The translations under genes were made by a program, and so were the position numbers. Positions 10,363-18,894 of a stretch of DNA of 64,000 bases are shown here, in pieces. The notes below the pieces were generated by a model. It saw only the letters and a program-made list of their open reading frames with translations. It made no database searches and was not told the origin of the DNA. Positions within the stretch are counted from its first letter, which is position 1. Each line of letters starts with the position of its first letter. The DNA comes from Pedobacter steynii (GTDB lineage: Bacteria; Bacteroidota; Bacteroidia; Sphingobacteriales; Sphingobacteriaceae), in NCBI RefSeq assembly GCF_900103665.1, contig NZ_FNGY01000003.1, positions 248,001-312,000 on the forward strand, read 5' to 3'.

Positions 10363-10575
10363 TTAAAGATCGAAGCTCCTGTACTCGGTGAGTAAACTAT
10401 TCATTGGTACCTCCAGGATTTCTATGATTTCATAAAACCTTCTCACAGTCAGTTCCGTCTCCCCACGCTCCAATTTTGAATAGGCGTTTTGGGAAATATT
10501 GAGCCGGAAAGCCATATACTCCTGGCTATAACCCTTAATCATTCTCTGAACTCTTATTTTGGCGGCGATTGGCAT
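10363..10575 (-). CDS. Small XRE-family helix-turn-helix regulator
   Basis: 70 residues, essentially one HTH_3/XRE domain. The recognition region is YSQEYMAFRLNISQNAYSKLERGETELTVRRF, followed by EIIEILEVPMNSLL. It has no other domain and no toxin partner beside it; the nearest genes are the sigma factor (118 bp downstream, same strand) and the divergent histidine kinase. It may regulate itself or the divergent operon. The fold is clear; the target is unknown. Confidence 0.85.
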   Translation of the reverse strand: MPIAAKIRVQRMIKGYSQEYMAFRLNISQNAYSKLERGETELTVRRFYEIIEILEVPMNSLLTEYRSFDL

Positions 10576-11203
10576 GGCATTTTATCTATAATTAATAGAG
10601 GATATAACGAAATCAAACACAAATAGTTACAAAAAAGTAAAATTTAATGTAAAAATGTATTTTTTTATGACAATTATACTAAATAATGAAGTAGTAAAAA
10701 AACAGTTTTCACATTCCTTTAATACTACTTCAGCATTTAAAACAGCCGTGCAAAGACAAACATATCACACTGTTATCCAGCACAATTAGGCACTTAATTC
10801 TTATGGGAATTTTAGAAGTTATCATCGATTGAGCGTTTTTGTTTATAAAAAATATTTTATCGTTGTCTAAAATTTAAAAGCTTAATATCTTTATAGAAGA
10901 CAGAAACTTCAGATTTCAATAAAGACATCACCACAAGTTAAGCAATTAGCCAGGAAGTAATTAAAAAAAAATATTTTTTTACATCCCCGCGCCATCATTT
11001 TAAATCCAGGGCATTAAACAGGCGCTGTTCATTCCAATTGACTCAGCCACAGAAATATTCTACCTAAAACCTATATTGAAATCGCTCATTCTCATTTTTA
11101 AATTCAGATTACAGTGTTTTCGCCCTATAATGTGTTAGCTTTAGAAAAATCCCATTACGTTCATTTCCTACACATTTTAAAATACGGTCTTTTAGTGAAG
11201 CAT
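10576..11203. other. AT-rich intergenic region upstream of kinase operon
   Basis: About 630 bp between the divergent XRE gene and the kinase operon. It is strongly AT-rich with several A/T runs and holds no convincing ORF or RNA gene. It probably contains the promoters of both flanking transcription units, but no clear TTG/TAnnTTTG promoter was assigned. The reading frame of the kinase can be extended upstream to a GTG at 11114, but that extension looks like non-coding sequence. Confidence 0.5.
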
Positions 11204-12454
11204 ATGAAAAAAAACGATTCTGATGAATTAATCATTGCTAACAGGGAGATCGCCTTTCAAAATGAAGAGAAAGAAGACCGGGCAGCGGAATTGGCAATTG
11301 CCAATAAAGAACTGATTTTCCAAAATGAGGAAAAAGAAAACCGTGCTGCAGAGCTCGTCATTGCAAACAAGGAGCTTGCTTTTCAAAATGAAGAAAAGGA
11401 AAACCGGGCCGCAGAACTGGTCATCGCAAACAAGGAGCTTGCTTTTCAAAATGAAGAAAAGGAAAACCGGGCCGCAGAACTGGTTATTGCCAATAAAGAG
11501 CTGATTTTTCAAAACGAAGAAAAAGAAAACCGGGCTGCAGAGCTCGTCATTGCAAACAAGGAGCTTGCTTTTCAGAATGAAGAAAAGGAAAATCGCGCTG
11601 CAGAACTGGTCATCGCAAATAAGGAGCTTGCTTTTCAAAATGAAGAGAAGGAAAAAAGAGCCGAAGAGTTAATCATTGCAAACAAGGAATTAAAAAATGC
11701 GGAAGATGATATTCGCAAACTAAATGACGAATTAGAACAGAAGGTCATTCAACGTACCGCACAACTCGAGTCTGTAAATAAAGAACTGGAATCATTTTCC
11801 TATTCCGTATCTCATGACTTACGTGCGCCAATCCGGGCAATTAACGGATATACAAGAATTCTGACAGAAGATTATGCGGAGAACTTCGATCCTGATGGGC
11901 TAAAAATCCTTCAGTCCATCATTCGAAACTCGAAAAAGATGGGCGAATTAATTGATGATTTACTGGCCTTTTCCAAACTGGGCAGAAAACAAGTCAGCTT
12001 TTCGGAAATAGACATGTTGCACCTTGTGAATATGGTTCGGGAAGAATCATTATTCGAGGACGGGGAAAACATACCTGAATTTGAGATCGCTGAACTTCCA
12101 AATGCGAAGGGAGATCAATCACTCATTAAACAGGTCTGGATCAATCTGATTTCCAATGCCATTAAATATTCAAAACATAAAGAAAAAACGAAAATCGAAA
12201 TTGGTGCCCACAAAAAAAATCAGCTCATTGTATACTATGTAAAGGATGCAGGGGCCGGGTTTGATATGCAATACTATGACAAGCTCTTTGGGGTTTTTCA
12301 GAGGTTACATTCCCAGGAAGAATTTGAGGGTACAGGAATTGGTTTGGCCATTGTGCAAAAAATAGTGCAGCGACATCATGGAACAGTTTGGGCAGAATCC
12401 GTAATAAACGAAGGATCCTGCTTTTATTTCAGTCTGCCAGCTATAAACGATTAA
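11204..12454 (+). CDS. Sensor histidine kinase with seven-fold 21-residue coiled-coil repeat
   Basis: 416 residues from the ATG at 11204. Residues 6-152 are seven near-identical 21-residue units (consensus AAELVIANKELAFQNEEKENR), followed by a partial eighth. Twenty-one residues are exactly three heptads, so this should be a continuous coiled coil. Next come a linker, a HisKA domain with the phospho-acceptor histidine at about 204 (SVSHDLRAPIRAINGY), and a HATPase domain with N box (WINLISNAIKYSKH), G1 (DAGAGFD), F box (YDKLFGVFQRL) and G2 (GTGIGLAIV). There is no transmembrane or ligand-binding domain. It is 9 bp from the response regulator downstream, so it is the first gene of a phosphorelay operon and probably cytoplasmic. 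Confidence 0.92.
   Translation: MKKNDSDELIIANREIAFQNEEKEDRAAELAIANKELIFQNEEKENRAAELVIANKELAFQNEEKENRAAELVIANKELAFQNEEKENRAAELVIANKELIFQNEEKENRAAELVIANKELAFQNEEKENRAAELVIANKELAFQNEEKEKRAEELIIANKELKNAEDDIRKLNDELEQKVIQRTAQLESVNKELESFSYSVSHDLRAPIRAINGYTRILTEDYAENFDPDGLKILQSIIRNSKKMGELIDDLLAFSKLGRKQVSFSEIDMLHLVNMVREESLFEDGENIPEFEIAELPNAKGDQSLIKQVWINLISNAIKYSKHKEKTKIEIGAHKKNQLIVYYVKDAGAGFDMQYYDKLFGVFQRLHSQEEFEGTGIGLAIVQKIVQRHHGTVWAESVINEGSCFYFSLPAIND
11219..11659 (+). repeat. Seven in-frame 63-bp tandem repeats inside the kinase gene
   Basis: Seven units of 63 bp in frame, encoding 21 residues each, with an eighth partial unit from 11660. Units 3, 4 and 6 encode identical peptides; units 2 and 5 differ by Ile for Ala in the AFQNEEK segment. 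DNA identity between units is high but with synonymous differences, so the array is not just a very recent duplication. Confidence 0.95.
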
Positions 12455-12463
12455 ATCAAAAAA

Positions 12464-12904
12464 ATGAGTTACCATAACGTTGAAATTTTATTTGTTGAAG
12501 ACAGCCAGGACGATGCTGCACTCACCATTCGTGCATTAAAAAAAAGTGGTTTTACCAACAAGCTCCATCATGTTATTGATGGAGCAGCAGCACTGGACTT
12601 TGTTTATTGCAGGGGAGCATATGCAGACCGGAGTGATCAGGAATTTCCAAAATTGATCTTGCTGGATTTAAAAATGCCAAAAGTATCAGGCCTGCAGGTG
12701 TTGGAAAAAATAAAATCAGATCCGATGCTTAAATCTATCCCGGTGGTGATGCTCACTTCCTCTAATGAAGGTCCTGATATAGAAAACTGTTTCGCACTTG
12801 GTGCAAACAGTTATATCGTGAAACCAGTTGACAGCGATAATTTTTTCAATGCAGTAAAAGAGATTGGATTATACTGGATGATATTAAGTCAGCCGCCCTA
12901 TTAA
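12464..12904 (+). CDS. Single-domain CheY-like response regulator (Rcp1 type)
   Basis: 146 residues forming one receiver domain. The acidic pair is Glu12-Asp13 (FVEDSQDD), the phospho-acceptor Asp68 (LILLDLKMPKVSG), the switch Thr/Ser in VVMLTSS, and the conserved Lys in YIVKPVD. The insert around residues 45-60 is typical of Rcp1-like regulators that pair with phytochrome-type and other soluble kinases. There is no output domain. It sits 9 bp after one kinase and 15 bp before the next, so it likely shuttles phosphate between them. Confidence 0.93.
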   Translation: MSYHNVEILFVEDSQDDAALTIRALKKSGFTNKLHHVIDGAAALDFVYCRGAYADRSDQEFPKLILLDLKMPKVSGLQVLEKIKSDPMLKSIPVVMLTSSNEGPDIENCFALGANSYIVKPVDSDNFFNAVKEIGLYWMILSQPPY

Positions 12905-12919
12905 CATGAAGAATAAATA

Positions 12920-14446
12920 ATGACACCAGGTCTTAAAATACTCATTCTGGAAGACAATGAAAGCGATGCCGATCTGCTGATCCGTGAATTGAAAAAATCC
13001 GGATTGAGTTTTACAGCTGAAATTGTACAAACTCGGGCCGCATTCGAAAACGCGCTGGAAAGTTTTGATCCGGATCTGATCTTATCAGATTACTCCCTTC
13101 CCTCTTTTGATGCGGTTACTGCCTTCCAAATCAAACAAGATAAATATGCCAATACTCCTTTTATTATTGTTTCAGGAATTATTGGAGAGGAAAATGCAGT
13201 GGAGCTGATCAAAGCAGGCGTAACCGATTACGTCTCTAAAAACAAGCTATTTACACTCTCTACAAAAATCAACAGGGCATTAAATGACACCCAGGCCAGG
13301 AAAGAAAAAATAATAACGGATGAAAAATTAAAGGTCATTAATCAGGAGCTTTTAGAACTAAATCAGGAGTTGGAAGCCCGGGTGATTAAACGCACAAAAG
13401 CGCTTGCAGAAAGTGAAGGCAGGTTCCGCAGCATGATGGAAACCATTCCCCAGATCGCCTGGACAAATACGACAAAAGCAGAAGTTGTTTTTTACAACCA
13501 GCGGTGGTATGACTATACCGGATTGGATAAAGCGCAAACCAAATTGCTGGGATTTAAAGCGGTAGTCCATGAGGAGGATCTTCAGATGGGCATTGATCAG
13601 TTCAGTTCGATCCTCAATGCCAATGAGGGAGGTGAATTTCAAATCCGGGTAAAGCGTGCCGATGACCTATACCGGTGGCACCTGATCCGGCTAATGCCAA
13701 TCATGGATCTGCAGGATCAGATTCAACTTTGGGCAGGCACTGCTACAGACATACAGGAACTCCGTTTGCTGCAACAATATAAAGACGACTTCATCATTGT
13801 TGCCAGTCATGAGCTCAAAACGCCAATAACCAGTTTAAAGGCATCGCTGCAGCTTCTGGATAGAATAAAGGATAATCCAACCTCAACCATGCTGCCCAAG
13901 CTCATTGTGCAGGCCAATAAAAGCCTGGGCAAAGTGAATGCGCTCATTGAGGATTTGTTAAACGCAAGTAAGGCAAGTCAGGGACAACTTCACATCAATC
14001 CCCAACCTTTTGCTTTATCTGAGGTCATTATGGAGCGTTCTAATGATCTAAACGCAGAAGGTGTATATGCCATTGTAACAGAAGGAGACCTGCAGACGGA
14101 AGTACATGCAGATATCATCCGGGTCGAACAGATCCTCATTAACTTTATCAATAATGCGATAAAGTATGCCCCGGAATCGAAAGAAATACGGATCTGTATT
14201 GAGAAAGAAAATGACATGGTCAAAGTATCCGTAATTGACAGGGGCCCCGGCATACCGCCTGAAAAACTGCGTTACATTTTTGACCGTTATTACCGTGCAG
14301 AAAGCAATGACAGCACCTATAAAGGTTTAGGCCTGGGACTTTACATTTGCGCAGAAATCATTAAAAAACACAATGGACAGATCGGCGTGGAAAGCGAATT
14401 AAACAAGGGCAGTAATTTTTGGTTTACCTTACCTGCGCTGCAATAA
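12920..14446 (+). CDS. Receiver-PAS-histidine kinase hybrid
   Basis: 508 residues. An N-terminal receiver domain covers about 5-125, with Asp57 in LILSDYSLPS. A short coiled coil follows (about 130-160), then a PAS domain with PAC-like end at about 162-285 (SMMETIPQIAWTNTTKAEV, YDYTGLDKAQ). HisKA has the phospho-acceptor His297 (VASHELKTPITSLKASL), and the HATPase spans about 390-505 (INFINNAIKYAPESKEI, DRGPGIPPEKL, GLGLGLYICAEIIKKH). The receiver at the N-terminus means the kinase can be switched by phosphate from the upstream kinase and regulator. It is the last gene of the operon. There is no DNA-binding output in the three genes. Confidence 0.92.
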   Translation: MTPGLKILILEDNESDADLLIRELKKSGLSFTAEIVQTRAAFENALESFDPDLILSDYSLPSFDAVTAFQIKQDKYANTPFIIVSGIIGEENAVELIKAGVTDYVSKNKLFTLSTKINRALNDTQARKEKIITDEKLKVINQELLELNQELEARVIKRTKALAESEGRFRSMMETIPQIAWTNTTKAEVVFYNQRWYDYTGLDKAQTKLLGFKAVVHEEDLQMGIDQFSSILNANEGGEFQIRVKRADDLYRWHLIRLMPIMDLQDQIQLWAGTATDIQELRLLQQYKDDFIIVASHELKTPITSLKASLQLLDRIKDNPTSTMLPKLIVQANKSLGKVNALIEDLLNASKASQGQLHINPQPFALSEVIMERSNDLNAEGVYAIVTEGDLQTEVHADIIRVEQILINFINNAIKYAPESKEIRICIEKENDMVKVSVIDRGPGIPPEKLRYIFDRYYRAESNDSTYKGLGLGLYICAEIIKKHNGQIGVESELNKGSNFWFTLPALQ

Positions 14447-14465
14447 ATTCTGACAAAAACATTGA

Positions 14466-14993
14466 CTAAAAAGGCATCTCTTTTACTTCTATACCGTTGT
14501 TTTTGGCGTAAGTTTTGGCCAGAATCCAGAGCTTATCGTACTTTTCAGAAAAACCTGTGTAGCTCTTTTCGTCCAATGCTTTAATCGCCTCATTAATGGT
14601 CTTTTCAGGTGCTTTCCGGTCAATCATCTGCGCTATTTCCAGGTGATCTGTTTTATAACTCTGTAACACATAGTTGTAAAGGTCTATGGATGCCTCGATC
14701 ATCGGTTTGGCTTCTGTATTGGGGTAAAGTCCTTCTACTTTTTTCAAATCACGTTCTGCAAATGCGATGGAATAGTTTTTCAGGTATTTTTCGCAGGTAT
14801 TGAAGCTCCCTGTTCCTGCGCCACCTTTAATGTATTTCTGATAAGTATGAAAATAGCTTCCGCCAAATCTGGAAAGCATATTGGTGTTCAGGGCCGTTTT
14901 GTCAAAATACTCTTCGGGACTATGTATCAGATTGCAACTGCTGTTGATACACAACAGCAGCAACAAAGTGATTTTAAAAAGGGGATATCTCAT
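14466..14993 (-). CDS. Putative lipoprotein of unknown function
   Basis: 175 residues. The N-terminus is a hydrophobic signal (KITLLLLLCINSSC) ending in a cysteine that could be lipidated, although NSSC is a weak lipobox. The rest is mainly helical and charged, with no motif I can name. It converges with the kinase operon (19 bp between the stops) and lies 39 bp downstream of the DUF4870 membrane protein on the same strand, with which it may be co-transcribed. Confidence 0.6.
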   Translation of the reverse strand: MRYPLFKITLLLLLCINSSCNLIHSPEEYFDKTALNTNMLSRFGGSYFHTYQKYIKGGAGTGSFNTCEKYLKNYSIAFAERDLKKVEGLYPNTEAKPMIEASIDLYNYVLQSYKTDHLEIAQMIDRKAPEKTINEAIKALDEKSYTGFSEKYDKLWILAKTYAKNNGIEVKEMPF

Positions 14994-15032
14994 TTGATGT
15001 CTTTTATGATCTATGGGTGTGTTGATCTCCTT

Positions 15033-15356
15033 TTATCCTATAAAAGCAAATTTGTTCTCAAACATTTTACCAACAAGAGGCGTGGGTTTTTCCGCTCCAT
15101 TTGCCGCGTTGATGATGCCCATAATCCAAAGCACTAAGATGACCAGACCTGCTATCCCTAAAAAAGAAAGGGCAGGTACAATAGTCGCAACAACAGTCAG
15201 GACCACGTTAAAAATAATGCTGACGATGGCCAGGCCCAGCGCTTGTCGGAGGTGATATTTAAGCAGAGAATCTGCTTTTTCTTTCCCATTAAAATAAGCG
15301 ATCAGCCAGCCAATAAGGGTAATGTAGGATACGATAGATAAGGTTTTGTTGTTCAT
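15033..15356 (-). CDS. DUF4870/Tic20-like small membrane protein
   Basis: 107 residues with three to four hydrophobic helices (about 5-22, 38-65, 65-85). It carries the family pattern SYITLIGWLIAYF, then SLLKYHLRQALGLAI and a C-terminal LWIMGIINAANG. The family is widespread in bacteria as an inner membrane protein of unknown role. It is upstream of the putative lipoprotein on the same strand. Confidence 0.75.
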   Translation of the reverse strand: MNNKTLSIVSYITLIGWLIAYFNGKEKADSLLKYHLRQALGLAIVSIIFNVVLTVVATIVPALSFLGIAGLVILVLWIMGIINAANGAEKPTPLVGKMFENKFAFIG

Positions 15357-15535
15357 GTTTTTATGGAAAAATTGTTCAACAGCAAAGGTGCAGTCTTAGC
15401 CATTCATTTTCCAAGTCTGGCCCTGCTACAAAACAGCTACACCGTCCCCGACAGGTGTATACAATACGTCTACATCAAAACAAGTTCGTAACGCTGTTCT
15501 ACAGCAGAATCTATTTCATCTTTACCTCTCCCTGG

Positions 15536-16036
15536 TTAGGAAAGGACCATACTCAGCAATAATGCAGCTACATACAGACCTATTCCGTATATCGCGTGTG
15601 CTTTCAGGCTTCTAAACCTTGCCAGGTTTGGGTTGGGTGTTTTAGAAGCGGCAATACCAAAACCAAAAGCCGGCTGCATCAGGAAGAATGGCGCAATAGT
15701 GGTTAACAACCCGATGCTGATGGCTGGTCCAAAAGTTGGATGGTATGCCCATTCCGTACCCCAGATCAGTAAAAGTAAGAAAGCAAAAGAGATCCCGATG
15801 AGGTAATGTGCAAGCCATCCTATGGCTCCTTCGTACCTGATCGTCTCTGCCTGCAGGATATTTTTATGAGAAAACACGCCCTCTTTAAAATGTCCTATCC
15901 AACGGCCTACGATACGAAAATCTAAGGAAGGGATGTTAAAAAAGCGTTTCAGGATGACTGCATAGATGTCCATCACCAGGGTTGCTCCTATACCAATGAC
16001 CAATGAAAAGGCAATGAGTTCTAAATAGGTATTCAT
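15536..16036 (-). CDS. DUF2938/YagU-like inner membrane protein
   Basis: 166 residues with about four transmembrane helices (5-28, 70-92, 100-125, 145-165). Features typical of the DUF2938 family are the first helix ending in TLVMDIYAVILKR, then GRWIGHF, GWLAHYLIGISFAFLLLLIWG, and the MQPAFGFGIAASKTPNP segment. Its function is not known. The start codon lies 5 bp after the stop of the upstream flavoprotein, so the two form an operon, perhaps controlled by the AraC regulator further upstream. Confidence 0.8.
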   Translation of the reverse strand: MNTYLELIAFSLVIGIGATLVMDIYAVILKRFFNIPSLDFRIVGRWIGHFKEGVFSHKNILQAETIRYEGAIGWLAHYLIGISFAFLLLLIWGTEWAYHPTFGPAISIGLLTTIAPFFLMQPAFGFGIAASKTPNPNLARFRSLKAHAIYGIGLYVAALLLSMVLS

Positions 16037-16041
16037 TTGTA

Positions 16042-17100
16042 TTACTTTAAATTAAAATTTTCTGTTGATAATGCCATATTGATGGCGGCGCCTGCATGGG
16101 AACCTGTTGACACTGCCGTTGCTACGGAGCGGAAAGCAGAATTGTCGCCACAAGCATATATTCCCGGAATACTGGTCTGTTGAGCAGTATTCAGTTTTAA
16201 CAAGCCCTGCTCTGTAAGCTCACAGCCCAGTTCGACCGGGATTTTGCAATGTTGTTCAAAAGCAGGCCTTGCATAAAGTGCCCCGAGTGGGTGTACTGCC
16301 CCGTCTTGCAGCACCAAGCCAGAAAGCTTCCCCTTATCATGTACGATAGACTGTACGCTTTGTTCTACCACCTGAATATTGTTTTTCCGCATCAGCTGGT
16401 ATTGATCAGCAGTAAATTGCGCCTTTCCATCAGTAAAAATGGAAAGTTTATCCGTTAGGTTCGAGACCAGTTGTGCATAGTGAAAAGCCACATTACCGTT
16501 GCCAAGAATGCCGGTTTTCTGGCCTTTTACTTCGTAACCATGACAATATGGACAATGTAAGATGGATATTCCCCAGCAATTGGAAAATCCGGAAATAGCG
16601 GGCATTATGTCTTTTAAACCGGTAGCAAACAGCACCTTTCCGGCCGAAAACACTGCTCTGGATTGTGTACTGAGTTCAAATAAACTTCCAGTCGGTCGTA
16701 ACTTCAATGCAACGTCTTCATGGAACGACACACTGTTGTAATTCAATACCTGCTGTTTCGCTTTATCTGCAATATCCTTTGGTTTCTCTCCATCCTGTGT
16801 AACGAAGTTATGTGAATAGGGTGTTTGCCTGTTGCAGGGCAGTCCACTGTCGATGATGAGTACTTTTCTCAGAGAGCGACCTAATGCCATAGCCGCAGAA
16901 AGTCCTGCATAGCTCCCACCTACGATAATGACATCAAACATGCGGTCGGTATTTTTTTCGTCGAACTCCACAAAAGACATCAGCGTCGCGGGAATGGCAA
17001 GTGTGCCAGATAACACACTGCTTTTTATTATAAATTGTCGTCGTGTATGCAACCGTGTTGGCGTAGTAATTTCCTGGATTTCGTTTTCTGAATATGCCAT
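16042..17100 (-). CDS. Thioredoxin reductase-like FAD/NAD(P) oxidoreductase with Tat-like leader
   Basis: 352 residues. The flavoprotein part (from about 55) has the FAD motif VIIVGGSYAGLSAA, the NAD(P) motif LGNGNVAF, a redox pair Cys183-Pro-Tyr-Cys186 in HCPYCHGYEV, and the C-terminal FAD motif IPGIYACGDNS. This matches the thioredoxin reductase-like family found widely beside regulators. Unusually, the N-terminus carries an extra 50 residues with twin arginines at 20-21 (TRRQFIIKSSVLSG) and a hydrophobic stretch, like a Tat signal. The protein may therefore act in the periplasm. It is 5 bp from the DUF2938 gene and 108 bp downstream of the AraC gene. Confidence 0.88.
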   Translation of the reverse strand: MAYSENEIQEITTPTRLHTRRQFIIKSSVLSGTLAIPATLMSFVEFDEKNTDRMFDVIIVGGSYAGLSAAMALGRSLRKVLIIDSGLPCNRQTPYSHNFVTQDGEKPKDIADKAKQQVLNYNSVSFHEDVALKLRPTGSLFELSTQSRAVFSAGKVLFATGLKDIMPAISGFSNCWGISILHCPYCHGYEVKGQKTGILGNGNVAFHYAQLVSNLTDKLSIFTDGKAQFTADQYQLMRKNNIQVVEQSVQSIVHDKGKLSGLVLQDGAVHPLGALYARPAFEQHCKIPVELGCELTEQGLLKLNTAQQTSIPGIYACGDNSAFRSVATAVSTGSHAGAAINMALSTENFNLK

Positions 17101-17208
17101 AACTTAAATTGAATACGACAAAATTACTTACAGAATATCGATCAGGTTAACACTTTTCGGAGGGAAAGTGGCACAAATCACAGATATCAGATTTGTGCCT
17201 TTTATTGG

Positions 17209-18165
17209 TTATTGATGCCGATGTTGTTTTCTGTATTGCTGGGGTGTGGAGCCGGTTATCCTTTTAAAAAAACGTCCGAAATAGGAATCATCGGTAAAAT
17301 TAAGTTCTGCAGCAATCATAGAAACCGTATCGCTCGTTTGTATCAGGCGTGATTTGGTTTCCTGTATCAATTGTTTTTGAATAAAATAACTCGCTGAAAA
17401 ACCTGAGACTTCTTTTACGACATCGTTCAGGTAATGCGGATGTACATGTAGCATTCCGGCATATTCATTCACCTGTTTTTTTTCCAGAAAGTGTTGATTG
17501 ACCAGCAGTTGAAATTGTGCCACCAGCTGCTCGTTTCGGGAAAGATTAAAAGGCTGTTCCGCAGCCTTATGGTTGTAGATCCGTTCGGCCTCCAGAAGGA
17601 TGATATTGAGGAACATTTTGACCAGCAAATCATCGTTAAGGGTTGTTTTCTGGCATTTTTCACTATTGAGCTTCCAGAACAGGTGCGTCATCATCTGTGT
17701 TTCCCGGTCAGATAGCTTCAGATAAGGGACATTGTCCAGCTGGAAGAATGGAAACTGGTTGAGCTTAATTTGATGTTTGATACAGAGTAGAAAATAATCA
17801 GCATCAAACATGCAGAGGAATCCTTTTACAGTTTCGCTCCAGGAGCCAATAGAATGCAGCTGATTTTCAGGAATGAAATACATGCTCTGCGGACCAAAAT
17901 GGTACTCCTGGTACCCGATCACTTCGCTCACCTCTCCTGCGGTCAGGAGAACCACACTATAAAATTTCCTGCGCGCCTGATGTCCGATATGACGGCTATG
18001 TAATTTTTGCAAATCCTCTAAAGCAACAATTTCCAAAAAACCATTTCCATGCGCATAGTCCATCCGGTTGCATTCTTCACAAAAGGAATACTGAGCATCC
18101 AGAAGATAATACTCCTTGAATTCCCCCGCATCATTGATCTCTTTAATTTTAGAAGAAAGTTTCAT
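17209..18165 (-). CDS. AraC family transcriptional regulator
   Basis: 318 residues. The N-terminal half is a cupin-like sensing domain (about 40-150, with VVLLTAGEVSEVIGYQEYHF and FIPENQLHSIG). The C-terminal 100 residues have two helix-turn-helix motifs: VNEYAGMLHVHPHYLNDVVKEVSGFSA and DTVSMIAAELNFTDDSYFGRFFKRITGSTPQQYRK. It lies upstream of the flavoprotein/DUF2938 pair on the same strand and is probably their activator. The inducer is unknown. Confidence 0.9.
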   Translation of the reverse strand: MKLSSKIKEINDAGEFKEYYLLDAQYSFCEECNRMDYAHGNGFLEIVALEDLQKLHSRHIGHQARRKFYSVVLLTAGEVSEVIGYQEYHFGPQSMYFIPENQLHSIGSWSETVKGFLCMFDADYFLLCIKHQIKLNQFPFFQLDNVPYLKLSDRETQMMTHLFWKLNSEKCQKTTLNDDLLVKMFLNIILLEAERIYNHKAAEQPFNLSRNEQLVAQFQLLVNQHFLEKKQVNEYAGMLHVHPHYLNDVVKEVSGFSASYFIQKQLIQETKSRLIQTSDTVSMIAAELNFTDDSYFGRFFKRITGSTPQQYRKQHRHQ

Positions 18166-18243
18166 TTTATTTATAGTTGATGATGCCCGCTATGCTCCTT
18201 GTCTTTTCCCTTTGATCTATCCGTCTTTCAGCAAAGATATTAT

Positions 18244-18855
18244 CTATATTCTTTTATTTGCCAGGTATTGATCCAGGATTTTGATCATTCTATTCAACCT
18301 GGAAATTCCAACCCGGCAGGCAACGCTACTGTTCAGGGCTTCCGATTTCAGCTCATAAAAGCCCATCTTCCGATATGCCCTGATGGCAGCTGTATTGTGG
18401 TAGGAAACCTCAAGCTGCAAATTGGTGGTTCCCTTTTCAAAAGCAATCTTCTCCAATTCCTGAAATAACAGGCGGATGTATCCTTTACCTCTGTAATCCG
18501 CCTTTATGGTGATCGCATCAATGTATAGATGGGTAACCGGAAATGAATTTGGGAAATATATTCCCATTTGAAATATTTTATACAACCCTTTTATCAGACC
18601 ATACTGTCTGACCATCGCTTTCATATTCATAGAGAACATACTTTTTTGCTCATAGCTGAAACCTGCGATCCCAATCAATTCATTGCTGTCTGATACGATT
18701 GAAAGCACCTGCTCTTTGTTGATTAAATGAGGGATGACTTTTTGTATCACCTTTTTTGGTCCTAAGAAATACCGGAATTTATCTTCAAAAGCTTCGGCAA
18801 GCAATTCGCCGGCTTCCTTCATAAATTCCGGTCGCAATTTTCTATAAATCTTCAT
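18244..18855 (-). CDS. GNAT family N-acetyltransferase
   Basis: 203 residues. The acetyl-CoA binding signature is IKADYRGKGYIRLLFQELEKIA at about 128-150, and the downstream GNAT element NTAAIRAYRKMGFYE is present. The N-terminal part resembles acetyltransferases with a split substrate-binding region. The substrate is not predictable. It sits 40 bp downstream of the TonB-type barrel gene on the same strand, so it could be co-transcribed. Confidence 0.87.
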   Translation of the reverse strand: MKIYRKLRPEFMKEAGELLAEAFEDKFRYFLGPKKVIQKVIPHLINKEQVLSIVSDSNELIGIAGFSYEQKSMFSMNMKAMVRQYGLIKGLYKIFQMGIYFPNSFPVTHLYIDAITIKADYRGKGYIRLLFQELEKIAFEKGTTNLQLEVSYHNTAAIRAYRKMGFYELKSEALNSSVACRVGISRLNRMIKILDQYLANKRI

Positions 18856-18894
18856 ATCAAATATGGATTATGGTCTTGCGATCATTTTCCGATC

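Noticed and set aside
11114..11203. Upstream extension of the kinase to a GTG start
   Set aside because: The 30 extra residues have no family similarity and need a GTG; the ATG at 11204 begins directly before the repeats.
11228..11638. A 136-codon minus-strand ORF opposite the kinase repeats
   Set aside because: It is open only because the 63-bp repeat lacks stops in that frame; the sense strand is a clear histidine kinase.
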